A stretch of DNA of 32,727 bases, taken from positions 1-32,727 of the forward strand of contig JAFWBQ010000136.1 in assembly GCA_017507125.1 (NCBI GenBank), read 5' to 3'. Positions 1 through 8,500 of this stretch are shown here, in pieces. Within the stretch, counting starts at the first letter, position 1. Each line of letters begins with the position of its first letter. Below the pieces are notes generated by a model. That model saw only the letters and a program-made list of their open reading frames with translations, did no database searches and was not told the origin of the DNA. The DNA is from Lentisphaeria bacterium. GTDB taxonomy: Bacteria; Verrucomicrobiota; Lentisphaeria; Victivallales; Victivallaceae. The translations under genes and the position numbers were made by a program.

Positions 1-133
1 AGACCGGGATTTTGCTATTGCCTTCTTTCAGATTCCACCTCACGATGGACACCCTTGGCTTTCGCTAACAGTTCCTACTGACAAGGTCTGTATCGGACTT
101 TCACCGACGAGTCAATGCGCATGCCGCGCATAC
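1..133 (-). mobile_element. Group II intron (class C type), 5' end, partial
   Basis: Read on the minus strand, this is the start of a self-splicing intron RNA: domain I with its exon-binding region. The intron begins at base 133 with GTATG in place of the usual GUGYG. A 6-bp stem follows (115-120 with 126-131, loop GGCAT). Then come the conserved blocks GTGAAAGTCCGATAC, CAGTAGGAACTGTTAGC, AAGGGTGTCC and GGTGGAATCTGAA, ending near CCCGGTCT. This order matches what I remember of the Oceanobacillus iheyensis class C intron. The intron runs off the left edge, so its reverse-transcriptase ORF cannot be seen. It sits one base past the T-tract of a terminator, the site class C introns usually choose. 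The family is well supported. The exact 5' boundary is inferred from the stem and could be off by a base or two. Confidence 0.88.
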
Positions 134-134
134 T

Positions 135-166
135 AAAAAAAATCCCCCGCTTCAAGCAGGGGATTT
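135..166 (-). terminator. Rho-independent terminator; intron insertion site
   Basis: On the minus strand, AAATCCCCTGC (166-156) pairs with GCGGGGGATTT (150-140) with one G-U pair and a TTGAA loop. An eight-T run (142-135) follows. It ends the exchanger and small-protein transcript. The group II intron begins two bases after the T run. Confidence 0.9.
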
Positions 167-174
167 GAGTTGAA

Positions 175-279
175 TCACTCTTTTTCTGCGGAGCTTTTTC
201 CGGCTTTGGCAAGGCCGATGCAGCTTCCGATAACGATAATCAAAGCGATAACACTTATGATGATAACATCTTGAGACAT
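175..279 (-). CDS. 34-residue single-span membrane peptide
   Basis: This short ORF starts MSQDVIIISVIAL and ends KSSAEKE. Residues 4-23 are almost entirely hydrophobic (Ile, Val, Leu) and would form one membrane span. A basic and acidic tail rich in Lys, Ser and Glu follows. An AAGGA Shine-Dalgarno lies about 8 bases before the ATG. It starts 15 bases after the stop of the Ca2+/Na+ exchanger and ends 9 bases before the terminator, so the two genes form a short operon. I do not recognise the family. Its position suggests a small accessory subunit of the exchanger, as seen with other transporter micropeptides, but that is inference. It could also be a chance ORF, although the ribosome site, the hydrophobic run and the fit between stop codon and terminator make that less likely. 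Confidence 0.6.
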   Translation of the reverse strand: MSQDVIIISVIALIIVIGSCIGLAKAGKSSAEKE

Positions 280-294
280 AATCTTTTTCCTTGA

Positions 295-1254
295 TCAAAC
301 ATGATTGCAAATCAAATATGCGGTATATCCGCAATAAGCCAAAAGCAGCAAAGCACCTTCAGTACGGGAAACTTTCCAATTGGTACGCATAAAAATCAAC
401 AAGGCAAATGTGACTCCGAGCATAACGCCGAGGTCGACGATGTTGATCGTATAATTTCCCAATGGAGTGACCATAGGAGCAATTCCGATGATTCCGAGAA
501 TATTGAAGATGTTTGATCCGACAACATTTCCGATGGCAATATCCTGTTCACCTTTAATGGCGGCAACGACAGATGTGGCAAGTTCCGGCAGCGAAGTACC
601 CACTGCAACAACGGTCAAGCCGATGACAGCTTCAGAAAGTTTAAGCAATCCGGCGGCGTAGACCGCACTCCAAAGAAAAAGTTTTGCTCCGGCGACAAGC
701 AGTCCCAAGCCGAGCGCGGTAAAAAACAATGCCCATGGAAGGGATTTTTCTTTTTCCGGAGCTTCTTCAGATTTTTCCCCGGTACTGCTGTTTTCTTTCC
801 GTGAAGCATAAATGCTCCATGTAGTATAAAAAATCAGCCCGGCAAAGAGCAAAGCTCCATGCCAGAAACCGATCACAGCACCTCTGAAGCAGAAAAAAGA
901 CAAAAGCAAAGCAGAAATAATCAGCATCGGCAAGTCAAAACGGAAAAGTTTTTTGTCCACAGAAAGCGGGGCAATACATCCGCACAATCCCAATATCAGA
1001 GCGATATTGCAGATATTGGAGCCGATGACATTTCCCAATGCGATGTCAGGTTTGCCATCCAATCCGGCGCTGACACTGACAACGAGCTCAGGCGCACTGG
1101 TGGCAAAAGCCACAAGGGTCAGCCCGATAACGAGAGAGGATATACCCATTTTCCGGGCGATGGTCACCCCGCCTTTGATCAGAAACTCAGCACCGTAATA
1201 CAATCCTGCGAGACCCGCAAGAAAGTAAAAAAGATTCAATAAAAATTGAGTCAT
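295..1254 (-). CDS. Ca2+/Na+ exchanger, CaCA family (YrbG-like)
   Basis: An inner-membrane cation antiporter of 319 residues, normal for the bacterial YrbG/CaCA group, that exchanges Ca2+ for Na+ or H+. The two inverted alpha repeats are plain: residues 38-85 (GLTLVAFATSAPELVVS, then GNVIGSNICNI) and 208-255 (GLTVVAVGTSLPELATS, then GNVVGSNIFNI). The acidic Glu of each PEL motif and the Asn of each GSN motif are the expected ion ligands, and all are intact. About ten membrane spans can be drawn. A charged cytoplasmic loop rich in Glu, Lys and Ser lies at residues 152-171. The ATG at 1254 has no good Shine-Dalgarno. The 34-residue membrane peptide follows 15 bases downstream, and both end at the terminator before the intron. 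The function class is secure; the physiological ion is not. Confidence 0.93.
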   Translation of the reverse strand: MTQFLLNLFYFLAGLAGLYYGAEFLIKGGVTIARKMGISSLVIGLTLVAFATSAPELVVSVSAGLDGKPDIALGNVIGSNICNIALILGLCGCIAPLSVDKKLFRFDLPMLIISALLLSFFCFRGAVIGFWHGALLFAGLIFYTTWSIYASRKENSSTGEKSEEAPEKEKSLPWALFFTALGLGLLVAGAKLFLWSAVYAAGLLKLSEAVIGLTVVAVGTSLPELATSVVAAIKGEQDIAIGNVVGSNIFNILGIIGIAPMVTPLGNYTINIVDLGVMLGVTFALLIFMRTNWKVSRTEGALLLLAYCGYTAYLICNHV

Positions 1255-1288
1255 AAATACCGTATTATTTTTTCATAACAAGCACATT

Positions 1289-1356
1289 AAAAACAGCAAA
1301 CCGCGTCTCATTGAATAAATGAGTTTTCACATAACAGGTAAAAAAGAGAAGTTTGC
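1289..1356 (-). terminator. Possible terminator structure, two nested stems
   Basis: On the minus strand GCAAAC (1356-1351) can pair with GTTTGC (1301-1296), enclosing a second hairpin CTCATT (1323-1318) with AATGAG (1312-1307). A five-T run lies at 1293-1289. It sits just past the stop of the hypothetical gene and upstream of the exchanger, so it may end the former's transcript. The outer stem is short and far apart, so support is modest. Confidence 0.35.
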
Positions 1357-1369
1357 CGCATACAGATAT

Positions 1370-1786
1370 TTATGCTTTTGCAGGACCGGCTCTGACCGGA
1401 AGGGCGGAAATTATAAAATCAGTCCAAAAATTATTTTCTTTGAAAACTTTTGAATAAAGGGGCAGATCCAGAAACAAACGCTGAGGCGCAAAAAAATCTC
1501 CAGAAGATCCATGCTCTGCGCCATCGTACCCGCATCTGAGATTCAGAGTGCGCCCCTGAACGCTGCTGCGCTGCCGGTTGCTGCGGAGCAGACGCCCGGA
1601 GTTGTTCCCATGAGTGATAAACTCAAGAGCCAACTCCTTTTTATCCCGGCGCAAAAGCTCCGATATATCGGAACAGGGAACCGCAACTCCGGCAAGCTGC
1701 AAAAAAACAACTCCCCAAAGTATCAAAAATGCACAAACCCAACAGGCAGATCCGGGCAGTACCTTTATTTTACTATAAGACCCCAT
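1370..1786 (-). CDS. Hypothetical membrane-anchored protein
   Basis: This is an unrecognised protein of 138 residues from the ATG at 1786. The N-terminus (MGSYSKIKVL) leads into a hydrophobic span at about residues 9-36, rich in Leu, Val, Phe and Trp, which is a signal anchor or uncleaved signal peptide. A polar basic stretch (LLRRDKKEL, later RSNRQRSS) follows, then a mixed region ending in ALPVRAGPAKA. An in-frame GTG at 1828 would add 14 residues. However, a good promoter (1794-1822) covers that stretch and would place the transcript start almost at the ATG at 1786, so I chose the later start. No motif allows a function to be named. The ORF fills an otherwise empty 590-base gap and has its own promoter and a possible terminator. 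That favours a real gene, but a chance ORF cannot be excluded. Confidence 0.45.
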   Translation of the reverse strand: MGSYSKIKVLPGSACWVCAFLILWGVVFLQLAGVAVPCSDISELLRRDKKELALEFITHGNNSGRLLRSNRQRSSVQGRTLNLRCGYDGAEHGSSGDFFAPQRLFLDLPLYSKVFKENNFWTDFIISALPVRAGPAKA

Positions 1787-1793
1787 ATCGCAT

Positions 1794-1822
1794 AATATAG
1801 TGCTGTCACCAAATTTTTTCAA
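1794..1822 (-). promoter_or_regulatory. Sigma70-type promoter for the hypothetical gene
   Basis: On the minus strand, TTGAAA (1822-1817), a 17-base spacer, then TATATT (1799-1794). The predicted start of transcription falls at about 1787, next to the ATG at 1786, so the message would be leaderless. The motif matches other promoters in this window. Confidence 0.6.
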
Positions 1823-1848
1823 CCTCACTTGGAGAAAAAAAGCCTTTT

Positions 1849-2589
1849 TCAGCGAAGTTCAAGAGATTTGATCTCATTGATGCCCACGACGCGCATTCCA
1901 AGGGCAGAGGCATATTTCAAAAGTTCCTCCAGCATTTCAGAAGGCATGTGGACATGTTTAGCGCCGGAGTAGATGTTGTGGGAAAAGAAAACGATCATCT
2001 TATTGCGGTCAGCAGCCTCTTTGAGGATCTTTTTCAATGCGTTCACATCGCTTTTGTAGTAGGCACCGATGCCGCCGCCGCCGAGAACCATCTTTGAAGC
2101 AGTTTCTTTTTTTCCGTAAAAAAGAGTTTTCTTTGCCTTGCCGAGTCCGGCACGCAGATAGTCAAAATGTTTAAAGAGTTCCTGATCGGTTACTTCATTG
2201 CGTCTGTTGTTGGGATAGGCAAAGCCGCGCACATTGATCTTGTGTTTCCGGCACACTTCGAGCTGAGGCTTTACTTCGCATTCAAAATATTTTTTCATAT
2301 CCCACTTTTCAGGCAGGGGAACGGCATTTCTGTGATGGATGCTGTGAAGACCGATACTGTGTCCGGCACTTTGTAATTTTTTCATCACTTCAATTTTTTC
2401 CGGGGTGATCGCTCCAACAATGAAAAAGGTGACATGAGCGTTGTATTTTTTGAAAAGAGCATCAGCTTTCAGCCAGTTGGCGCCTGCGTAATCATCAAAG
2501 GTGAAACAGACGGCTCCCCTGCCATTCTTTTCCGCCCCGGTCAACAAAAATGCGGTCAGGAGCAAAACAGTCAAACATACTCTTTTCAT
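1849..2589 (-). CDS. Secreted CE4-type polysaccharide deacetylase
   Basis: A metal-dependent deacetylase of the NodB/CE4 fold, 246 residues, probably removing acetyl groups from a polysaccharide outside the cytoplasm. Residues 1-19 are a signal peptide (MKRVCLTVLLLTAFLLTGA). The first motif is TFDD at 30-33, with catalytic and metal-binding aspartates. The metal histidines are H82 and H86 in HSIHH. Motif 3 appears as GFAYPNN, which lacks the classic RxPxG arginine arrangement. A late His (FFSHN) fits the last motif. The ATG overlaps the stop of the GH39-like gene by 4 bases (ATGA), with GGAGGTGG just upstream, so translation is coupled. It is the last gene of the glycan block. The substrate could be acetylated plant or amino-sugar polymers; the sequence does not decide. 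Confidence 0.85.
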   Translation of the reverse strand: MKRVCLTVLLLTAFLLTGAEKNGRGAVCFTFDDYAGANWLKADALFKKYNAHVTFFIVGAITPEKIEVMKKLQSAGHSIGLHSIHHRNAVPLPEKWDMKKYFECEVKPQLEVCRKHKINVRGFAYPNNRRNEVTDQELFKHFDYLRAGLGKAKKTLFYGKKETASKMVLGGGGIGAYYKSDVNALKKILKEAADRNKMIVFFSHNIYSGAKHVHMPSEMLEELLKYASALGMRVVGINEIKSLELR

Positions 2590-4133
2590 TTTCCACCTCC
2601 GATATTGCCGGGAAGGAATTCAAGGAGTTCAACAGAGTTGGGAGTCAGCAAAATATCCCCCTGCCAGCGCCCGTTGCCCTTTTCAGGAGCTGTCATTTCT
2701 TCAAGCCGGGAACGGCGGGAGATCTGTTCGCGTTCCCAGACCGTAGGCTGTTCAGGTGATCCCAGACGGCTCCATGCGGTAAAAGCATTGCAGAAAGTTT
2801 CATCTATCCGCCATCTTTTCAGAGTAAAATTTTCAGGCAGATTTTCAATGGCTGCTTTAAGCAGCACATTTTCCCCGAATTTGCCGAAATCAGAAACATG
2901 GTTGTAAAACGCTGCCACAACAGCTCCATCTTCCCGGCGGGTCAGGATGACTCCGGTGTTCCGGGGCATCTCTGCGTCGACAGGGAGGCGTTCTTCGCCG
3001 AGTTTTGCTCCGAGAGCAAAAGCGTTGCAGATGGGTTTGCGCCATCCTCTTGCCGTAAAAAAGGTACGGTGTCCATCAAAATCTTCAGTATTGTAATCCT
3101 GCCCTGAAAGGCAGATCATCATTCTTTCAGGAGGAATAGGCAACCGGCTCATAAGATCAATGAGTTTGAGATAAAACGCACTGTAATACTCCGTTTCCCG
3201 GAATCTCATTCTGGTGTCTTCTTTGATGCCGAGATAACCTTCAGCGGCAGCCGCCCATTCATCAATAACAGCAGGTGTTTCACCCATTGCGTACTTTTCC
3301 ATGATGGAGCGGTAGGTTTTGTATTGATTGACAATGCTTTCAGGCGCCACCTTGAAACGGTAGGGATCATGAACATCCTGAGGGATGGAGCTGTAACAGT
3401 GCAATGATGCGAAATCAAAGCGGGTTCCTTTGGTTCCCGTCACATAATTTGTTCCCTGAGAAACATGCTCCATGACTCTGGAAAAGAACTCCTTGTAATG
3501 ACCGCAGGAGGGTCCCCCCACCCGGATTTCCGGAGCCGCCGCATGAACGCCTGCTTCGAAGTGGTCATAAAGTTTGCAGTACTCCACGATCTTTTCCTCT
3601 TTCATCTCAGGAGTACATTCAAAGAAAAATTGGGGATAGATCCAGAATCCCAGATCCGGTTCATTCCAGCAATGAAAAAGCCAGGTACTGATGATTTCAA
3701 TGCCGTAGCGCTCCACCAGATGTTCGGTCTGCACCCGGCAAAGGGTCTGCCATTCAGAGTAATCAGCAGGCTTGGAACGGCAGAAACGTTTATCCTTATA
3801 CCGTTTACCGCTCAAATTCACAGGATCGGCCGCCATAACGATGGGCATGAAGTTGAAGCAGAGCAGAACTTTGAATCCCTTTTCAACCACGATATCAAAA
3901 CGTTTATCCTGTTCGGAAAAATCAAATTGCAGTTTTCCCTCTTCATCCCGCGTCACAATATCTTCAAACATGGCATAAAGGCGCAGATACCTTGCTGAAC
4001 CGTCTTTGGCAAAGTTGTCAAGGATCTCGCCCCCCCAGATATCTTCAACAGCATCGGAGGGATGAAAATGGACGTTATTCCAGAAGTTGGACTTTTTTTC
4101 GCCCGGCAGAGCGGCGTTCAAAGAGAGCTGCAT
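2586..4133 (-). CDS. GH39-like glycoside hydrolase
   Basis: A retaining glycosidase of clan GH-A, 515 residues, resembling family 39 (beta-xylosidases, alpha-L-iduronidases and relatives). The N-terminal (beta/alpha)8 barrel carries HCWNEPDLGF, where E158 is the expected acid/base. VIDEW follows, where E292 is the expected nucleophile. The region from about residue 370 onward looks like the beta-sandwich that follows the barrel in this family. There is no signal peptide, so it acts in the cytoplasm on imported oligosaccharides. The ATG lies inside the last codons of the GH28-like gene (16-base overlap) and has a GGAAGGGA ribosome site. Its stop overlaps the deacetylase start, giving one tightly coupled trio. 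Family assignment is good; the sugar cleaved is not certain. Other GH-A families such as GH5 or GH51 are less likely. Confidence 0.82.
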   Translation of the reverse strand: MQLSLNAALPGEKKSNFWNNVHFHPSDAVEDIWGGEILDNFAKDGSARYLRLYAMFEDIVTRDEEGKLQFDFSEQDKRFDIVVEKGFKVLLCFNFMPIVMAADPVNLSGKRYKDKRFCRSKPADYSEWQTLCRVQTEHLVERYGIEIISTWLFHCWNEPDLGFWIYPQFFFECTPEMKEEKIVEYCKLYDHFEAGVHAAAPEIRVGGPSCGHYKEFFSRVMEHVSQGTNYVTGTKGTRFDFASLHCYSSIPQDVHDPYRFKVAPESIVNQYKTYRSIMEKYAMGETPAVIDEWAAAAEGYLGIKEDTRMRFRETEYYSAFYLKLIDLMSRLPIPPERMMICLSGQDYNTEDFDGHRTFFTARGWRKPICNAFALGAKLGEERLPVDAEMPRNTGVILTRREDGAVVAAFYNHVSDFGKFGENVLLKAAIENLPENFTLKRWRIDETFCNAFTAWSRLGSPEQPTVWEREQISRRSRLEEMTAPEKGNGRWQGDILLTPNSVELLEFLPGNIGGGK

Positions 4134-5410
4134 GTTATTTCCCTTCCATTCATAAAGACATTGCGGAATTCAAGAGTTCCGGTATATTTTTTCTCAGTGC
4201 ACATAACAGGTGCTTCATCCACGACCACATTGGCAATAAGAATATTTTCCAGAGGGAATGCTTCAGAGCCCTCAAGATGAAAGCCGTTTTCAGCATAGCG
4301 GCAATGGATATTGAGCAATTCAAAGTTGCGGTAGCAGGTGCGTTCATCACCGGTGAATTTATCAACATATTCGCTGACAATGGAAATGGCATGATCCCCA
4401 GTTTTGTCGATCTCAATATCACCGATGTGGATATTCTGGATCACACCTCCCCTGCCGGGGCAGGATTTGAAAGATATGGCCTGCATACGGATATTTTCCA
4501 TACGGATATCATAGACCCAGATATCCTCTGCGCCGCCTGAGAGTTCACTGCCGATGGCAAAGCCGTGGAGACACTCATGAAAAACGCAATCTCTGACAAC
4601 GATCCTGCGACTTGGCATATTGACCCGTCTGCCGTCGGCATCGCGCCCGGATTTCACCACCACTGCGTCATCCCCGTTGCGGAAATGGCACTTTTCAATA
4701 AGCACATCACTGCAGGAGTCCACATCAATACCATCGTTGCAGACATACATACTGTCCACATAGACGCCCCGGATCGTCACATGAGAGGAAAAGAGAGGAT
4801 GAATCACCCACAACGGAGCATCAACACATGTAATATCCTCAATGAGGACACGTTCACAGCGGTGAAACTGAACCATGGAGGGACGCATGTAACAGCCTTC
4901 GCCGAATATGCGTTCCTCTACGGGGATCCCCCTTGCCTGAAGCGTATGGCTTCTGCTCCTTGCCGGAGTCTGGAGCTCCACAAAGGTCCCCCAGCTCTCT
5001 CTGCCGCCTGAAAGAACGCCCTTTCCGGTAAGAGCCGTGTCACTTATCCCTGTTCCATAGATCATGGGGGAGTAGTTGATGATCTCAACGCCGCCCCACC
5101 GGGTGGGAACAGGGGGAAGATAGAGAGAGGGGGCAGGGGAAAACTTGATAAAACACCCTTCGGAAAGGTGGAGTTCTGTTGCCTGCTGCATCCTGATGGG
5201 ACCGCTGCATCTGTATCTGCCCGGAGGAATAATAACCTTTCCGCCGCCTGATCCGGAACATTGGAGGAGCGCCTCATTCAGCACTCCGGCAATGTCCTGA
5301 AAATCAGTAACCTCAATTTTTATTTCCCGTTCCGGTATCCGGGGCAGCTCAATTGCCCGGCATATCTCTTCAGACTCCAGACGCAATTTTCGTGTGGCGT
5401 TTTCGCTCAT
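4118..5410 (-). CDS. GH28-like polygalacturonase family enzyme
   Basis: A right-handed beta-helix glycosidase of 430 residues, of the type that hydrolyses galacturonan or related uronide/rhamnoside links. The family 28 signature residues are present: NDGID at 225-229, GDDAVVVKSG from 246 (D247 and D248), HGFAIGSE with H282, and ISFKS with K315 standing in for the usual RIK. An N-terminal segment (residues 30-90) holds GGGKVIIPPGRY, typical of the helix start. There is no signal peptide, so a cytoplasmic exo-acting role on oligomers is likely. A TTG start at 5455 is possible, but GAGGA lies just before the ATG at 5410, so I chose that. It leads the coupled GH28-GH39-CE4 trio. The 178 bases upstream hold no gene and no convincing promoter. 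Inverting GH28 activity is plausible but untested. Confidence 0.85.
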   Translation of the reverse strand: MSENATRKLRLESEEICRAIELPRIPEREIKIEVTDFQDIAGVLNEALLQCSGSGGGKVIIPPGRYRCSGPIRMQQATELHLSEGCFIKFSPAPSLYLPPVPTRWGGVEIINYSPMIYGTGISDTALTGKGVLSGGRESWGTFVELQTPARSRSHTLQARGIPVEERIFGEGCYMRPSMVQFHRCERVLIEDITCVDAPLWVIHPLFSSHVTIRGVYVDSMYVCNDGIDVDSCSDVLIEKCHFRNGDDAVVVKSGRDADGRRVNMPSRRIVVRDCVFHECLHGFAIGSELSGGAEDIWVYDIRMENIRMQAISFKSCPGRGGVIQNIHIGDIEIDKTGDHAISIVSEYVDKFTGDERTCYRNFELLNIHCRYAENGFHLEGSEAFPLENILIANVVVDEAPVMCTEKKYTGTLEFRNVFMNGREITCSSL

Positions 5411-5588
5411 TTTTCTTTTCCTCAAGAATAGAAAGTGTTTCTTTATTAAAAGCAATTATTTCCAGCATTTCATCAATGATGTAAATATTGAAAATAAGAT
5501 CTCAGAACCCTGCTTTAATTTACATCCGTCCCCCGGATTTTACAAGCAGATTCTCACTTTCTTCCTGAAGAATTTTGCCTCAGAGGGA

Positions 5589-8500
5589 TTACTTTTTGAA
5601 AGCCTTCGGATCAAGTCCGATCCCCCGTTTGAGAAATTCAGGGTTCCGGGCGATGTAATCGGTGATGACGATCCTGTCTTTGGCACGGAGCTCTTCTGTA
5701 TTGGATTTGCGGAAGAGCTCTTTCTGGGCGGCTGATGCCTTGCCCTGTATGTAATTGTCGTGCCAATCCTGAAGATCTTTGAACTTGTAGAAATAAGAGA
5801 CCGCTTTCATCTGCGGATCACCGAAAAGCGCTGTCGGTTTCACCTTGAACTGTTTGCAGTAGTCATCGTAAGTCAGGATCGTTCTGCCGAAACGCCCCTG
5901 CCGCATCCACTGAGAGTTGAGAATGAAACCCGCATCATTCTGAGGCAAGGCAGTGCCATTCAAATTCCGGAATCCCCAGAGGGGCTTTTCTTTGCGGTCC
6001 ACCCGGACAAGGAAACCGTTGTCGTGCTCTTTGAAAGTTGATGCCTCACCAATATTCAAACAGGGATTGTGGACCTTTTGCAGAACATGTCCGGCAAAGA
6101 TGCAGTGATGCAGATGAGCCTGCGAGTTCATGTCGGTTCCGATATAGCCGTGACTCACCTTGTTGCGGACGAATACACAATTACGGATCTCAAGAGCGGG
6201 GCATTTAGTGAATCCCATACCGCTGAAAGAGGTAACACCGACGCAATTTTCAACCAGCAGTTTCTCTGTTCTGTAACTGTTGAATGAGTACTGCCCATTG
6301 CTGGAACGGTTGTCATAAAAAATACGGCTGAAGATAATATTGGAGCCATTCTGGCAGACAATGCCGCCGGGATCTGAAAGGCTGCCATTGCCGAAGTTGT
6401 TGCAAATACGCATATTATCCAACTTGATATAATGTTTTCCGCGCAGAAATATTCCCTGATGCAGATTACGGCAGCCGTCAATGTCAACTTCACTGCCGGG
6501 AGCTCCGGCAATCGTCAGCCATTTGCCTTTGTCGCCGGTAGAGAAGATACGCACGGTCTCCTTGTATCTGCCGCTGCTGACCAATACCGTATCGCCGGCG
6601 CGGGCGCGTTCAACGGCGGCCCCGATCCCGGCAATGGCTTTCGCCCAGCTTGAACCGTCATTGGCGTTGTCCCCGGAAGGTGAAACATATAAAGTCCGGG
6701 GAGTATCTTTGGCAGGAGTTGAAAAAGAGAACGCGCAGACCGTTTCTTTGCTCCTGCTTGCGGGAGCGTTGGTGATCAGTTTTATTCTGGAAGAATAAAT
6801 GTATGCCTTGCCTTTGTAAGAGGTTCCGGGCTTGAGTCCGGTGAATGAGACGGCATATTCACTGCCGTAACCGTCAGCACTGCTGTACCTCTTCCCATCG
6901 CTGCTCTTGAAAGTGATCCGCGCCCTTGAAGCTGCGGCGCTGCGGACAATAAAGGTGGCAGAGGTGGAAGAAACTGCCCCCTGACGCAGTTCGATTTTCC
7001 CCTGAGGCAGAACATAATCATAGCGGTATTGCCCGAAAGGGAATCCGTCAGCACAGATCCCTGCGTACTGATAATGGTTTTTCAAGGTCAGATCCCCTTT
7101 GGCAAAGTTACTGAAAAGTGGAGCGGGAACCTTTGTCGGGGCAATATCACTTTCAGGTATACTGTTTTTCACATAGGCATTCCACCCCGAAAAGAGCGGC
7201 GTGCCGGTAAAGGCTCCGCAAAAGAGATTGCCGCGGAAGAATCCGCCTTTTCCGCCTGTGACATCCCCAATAAAGAGACAGTGGCGCACCTGAGAGTCAT
7301 CCGGAATCGCCGTTTTCTGCACAAAAGCGCACCGTTTGATGGTCATTTTCTTACAGGCGGAAAAACTCCCTGTACCCATGACATTGATATTTTCAAGATG
7401 CACATTGGAACAGTTTTCCAGCCGGATCCCCCCGGAAAGAACCGCCGGGAAAACTCCCCTGCCCCGGATAATGATGTTCTTCAAGTTGCGGAGGATCAGT
7501 TTTTCCTTAAAATTCCCGCTCAAATAAAGGCTCCCGCCATTCTGAAGTTTTGCCCCCGCTTTCCGGAGTGTCTTCAAAGGTTTTCTCATACTGTTGCCGG
7601 AAAAAGCATCGTTTCCTGCGGCGGAAACAAAAAGCACTTTCTCAGAAAATCCTTTGATTCCCCAGTCGCCCCCTTTACGGTTTCTGAAAACAGAATCCTC
7701 CTGCAAATGGTAGTCAAAATGAGCGGGATCGGCAAACTCACGGTGGGGATCAAATTTCTTTTCCCTGGAACGGCAGATACTCAGCTGCGCCATTCCGTCA
7801 TAATAGGTATCCCCGCTTGTAAAAATTGAATTTTTAATAAAACGCGAATGAATGGAATTGGAGGCAAAACATCTCTTGACCCAGGATGTGGCACTGGGAT
7901 ATTTGATCCAGATATCACCGTATTTATTGTCAAAAGAAATGCAATCTTCAATGAGACAGTTGTCAAAAATGGCGCCGCTGTAAAAACGCTGACCTGCCAT
8001 GCCGGAACCGAAAGAGATGATCTTCCGCTGAACAGAATTTTTTCCCGGTCCGTAACAGACGATATTTCCGCCGGAACCGTTGAACTCATTTTCATTGCAG
8101 AAAAGCAGACAGTTTTCCACCACAGAATCCACCACATTGTAGATGGAAATACCGCTGCCGCTCAAATAGGCAATACAATCTTTGATGGAGCATTTGTGGG
8201 GATTCTGCATGTAGATGCCACCGAAAGTAGAAGCTGCGCCCACCTTGCGGGAACCGGAGTTGTAACCGCTGAAAATCAATCCGCTGACATGAAAATTTTT
8301 CAACTTTGCACTTCTGATCCGCAGAGCATCCCCTTTGAGAACAGAAAAAGTAATGCGGTGAAATTCAGGCGCCATACGGTCACTGCATTGGATATAGATT
8401 TTTTTGTTTTCCACATCAAAAAAAGAGGAACCGGGCGTACTTTCAGTCTCTGCAATCGAAGGCACCTTGCGGAACTTTTTCAGGGTATCCCTTTCCAGAA

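Noticed and set aside
5411..5588. Small hairpins between the beta-helix and GH28-like genes (for example TTCTTC with GAAGAA)
   Set aside because: The stems are six bases or fewer without a T run. No terminator, promoter or small gene could be supported here.
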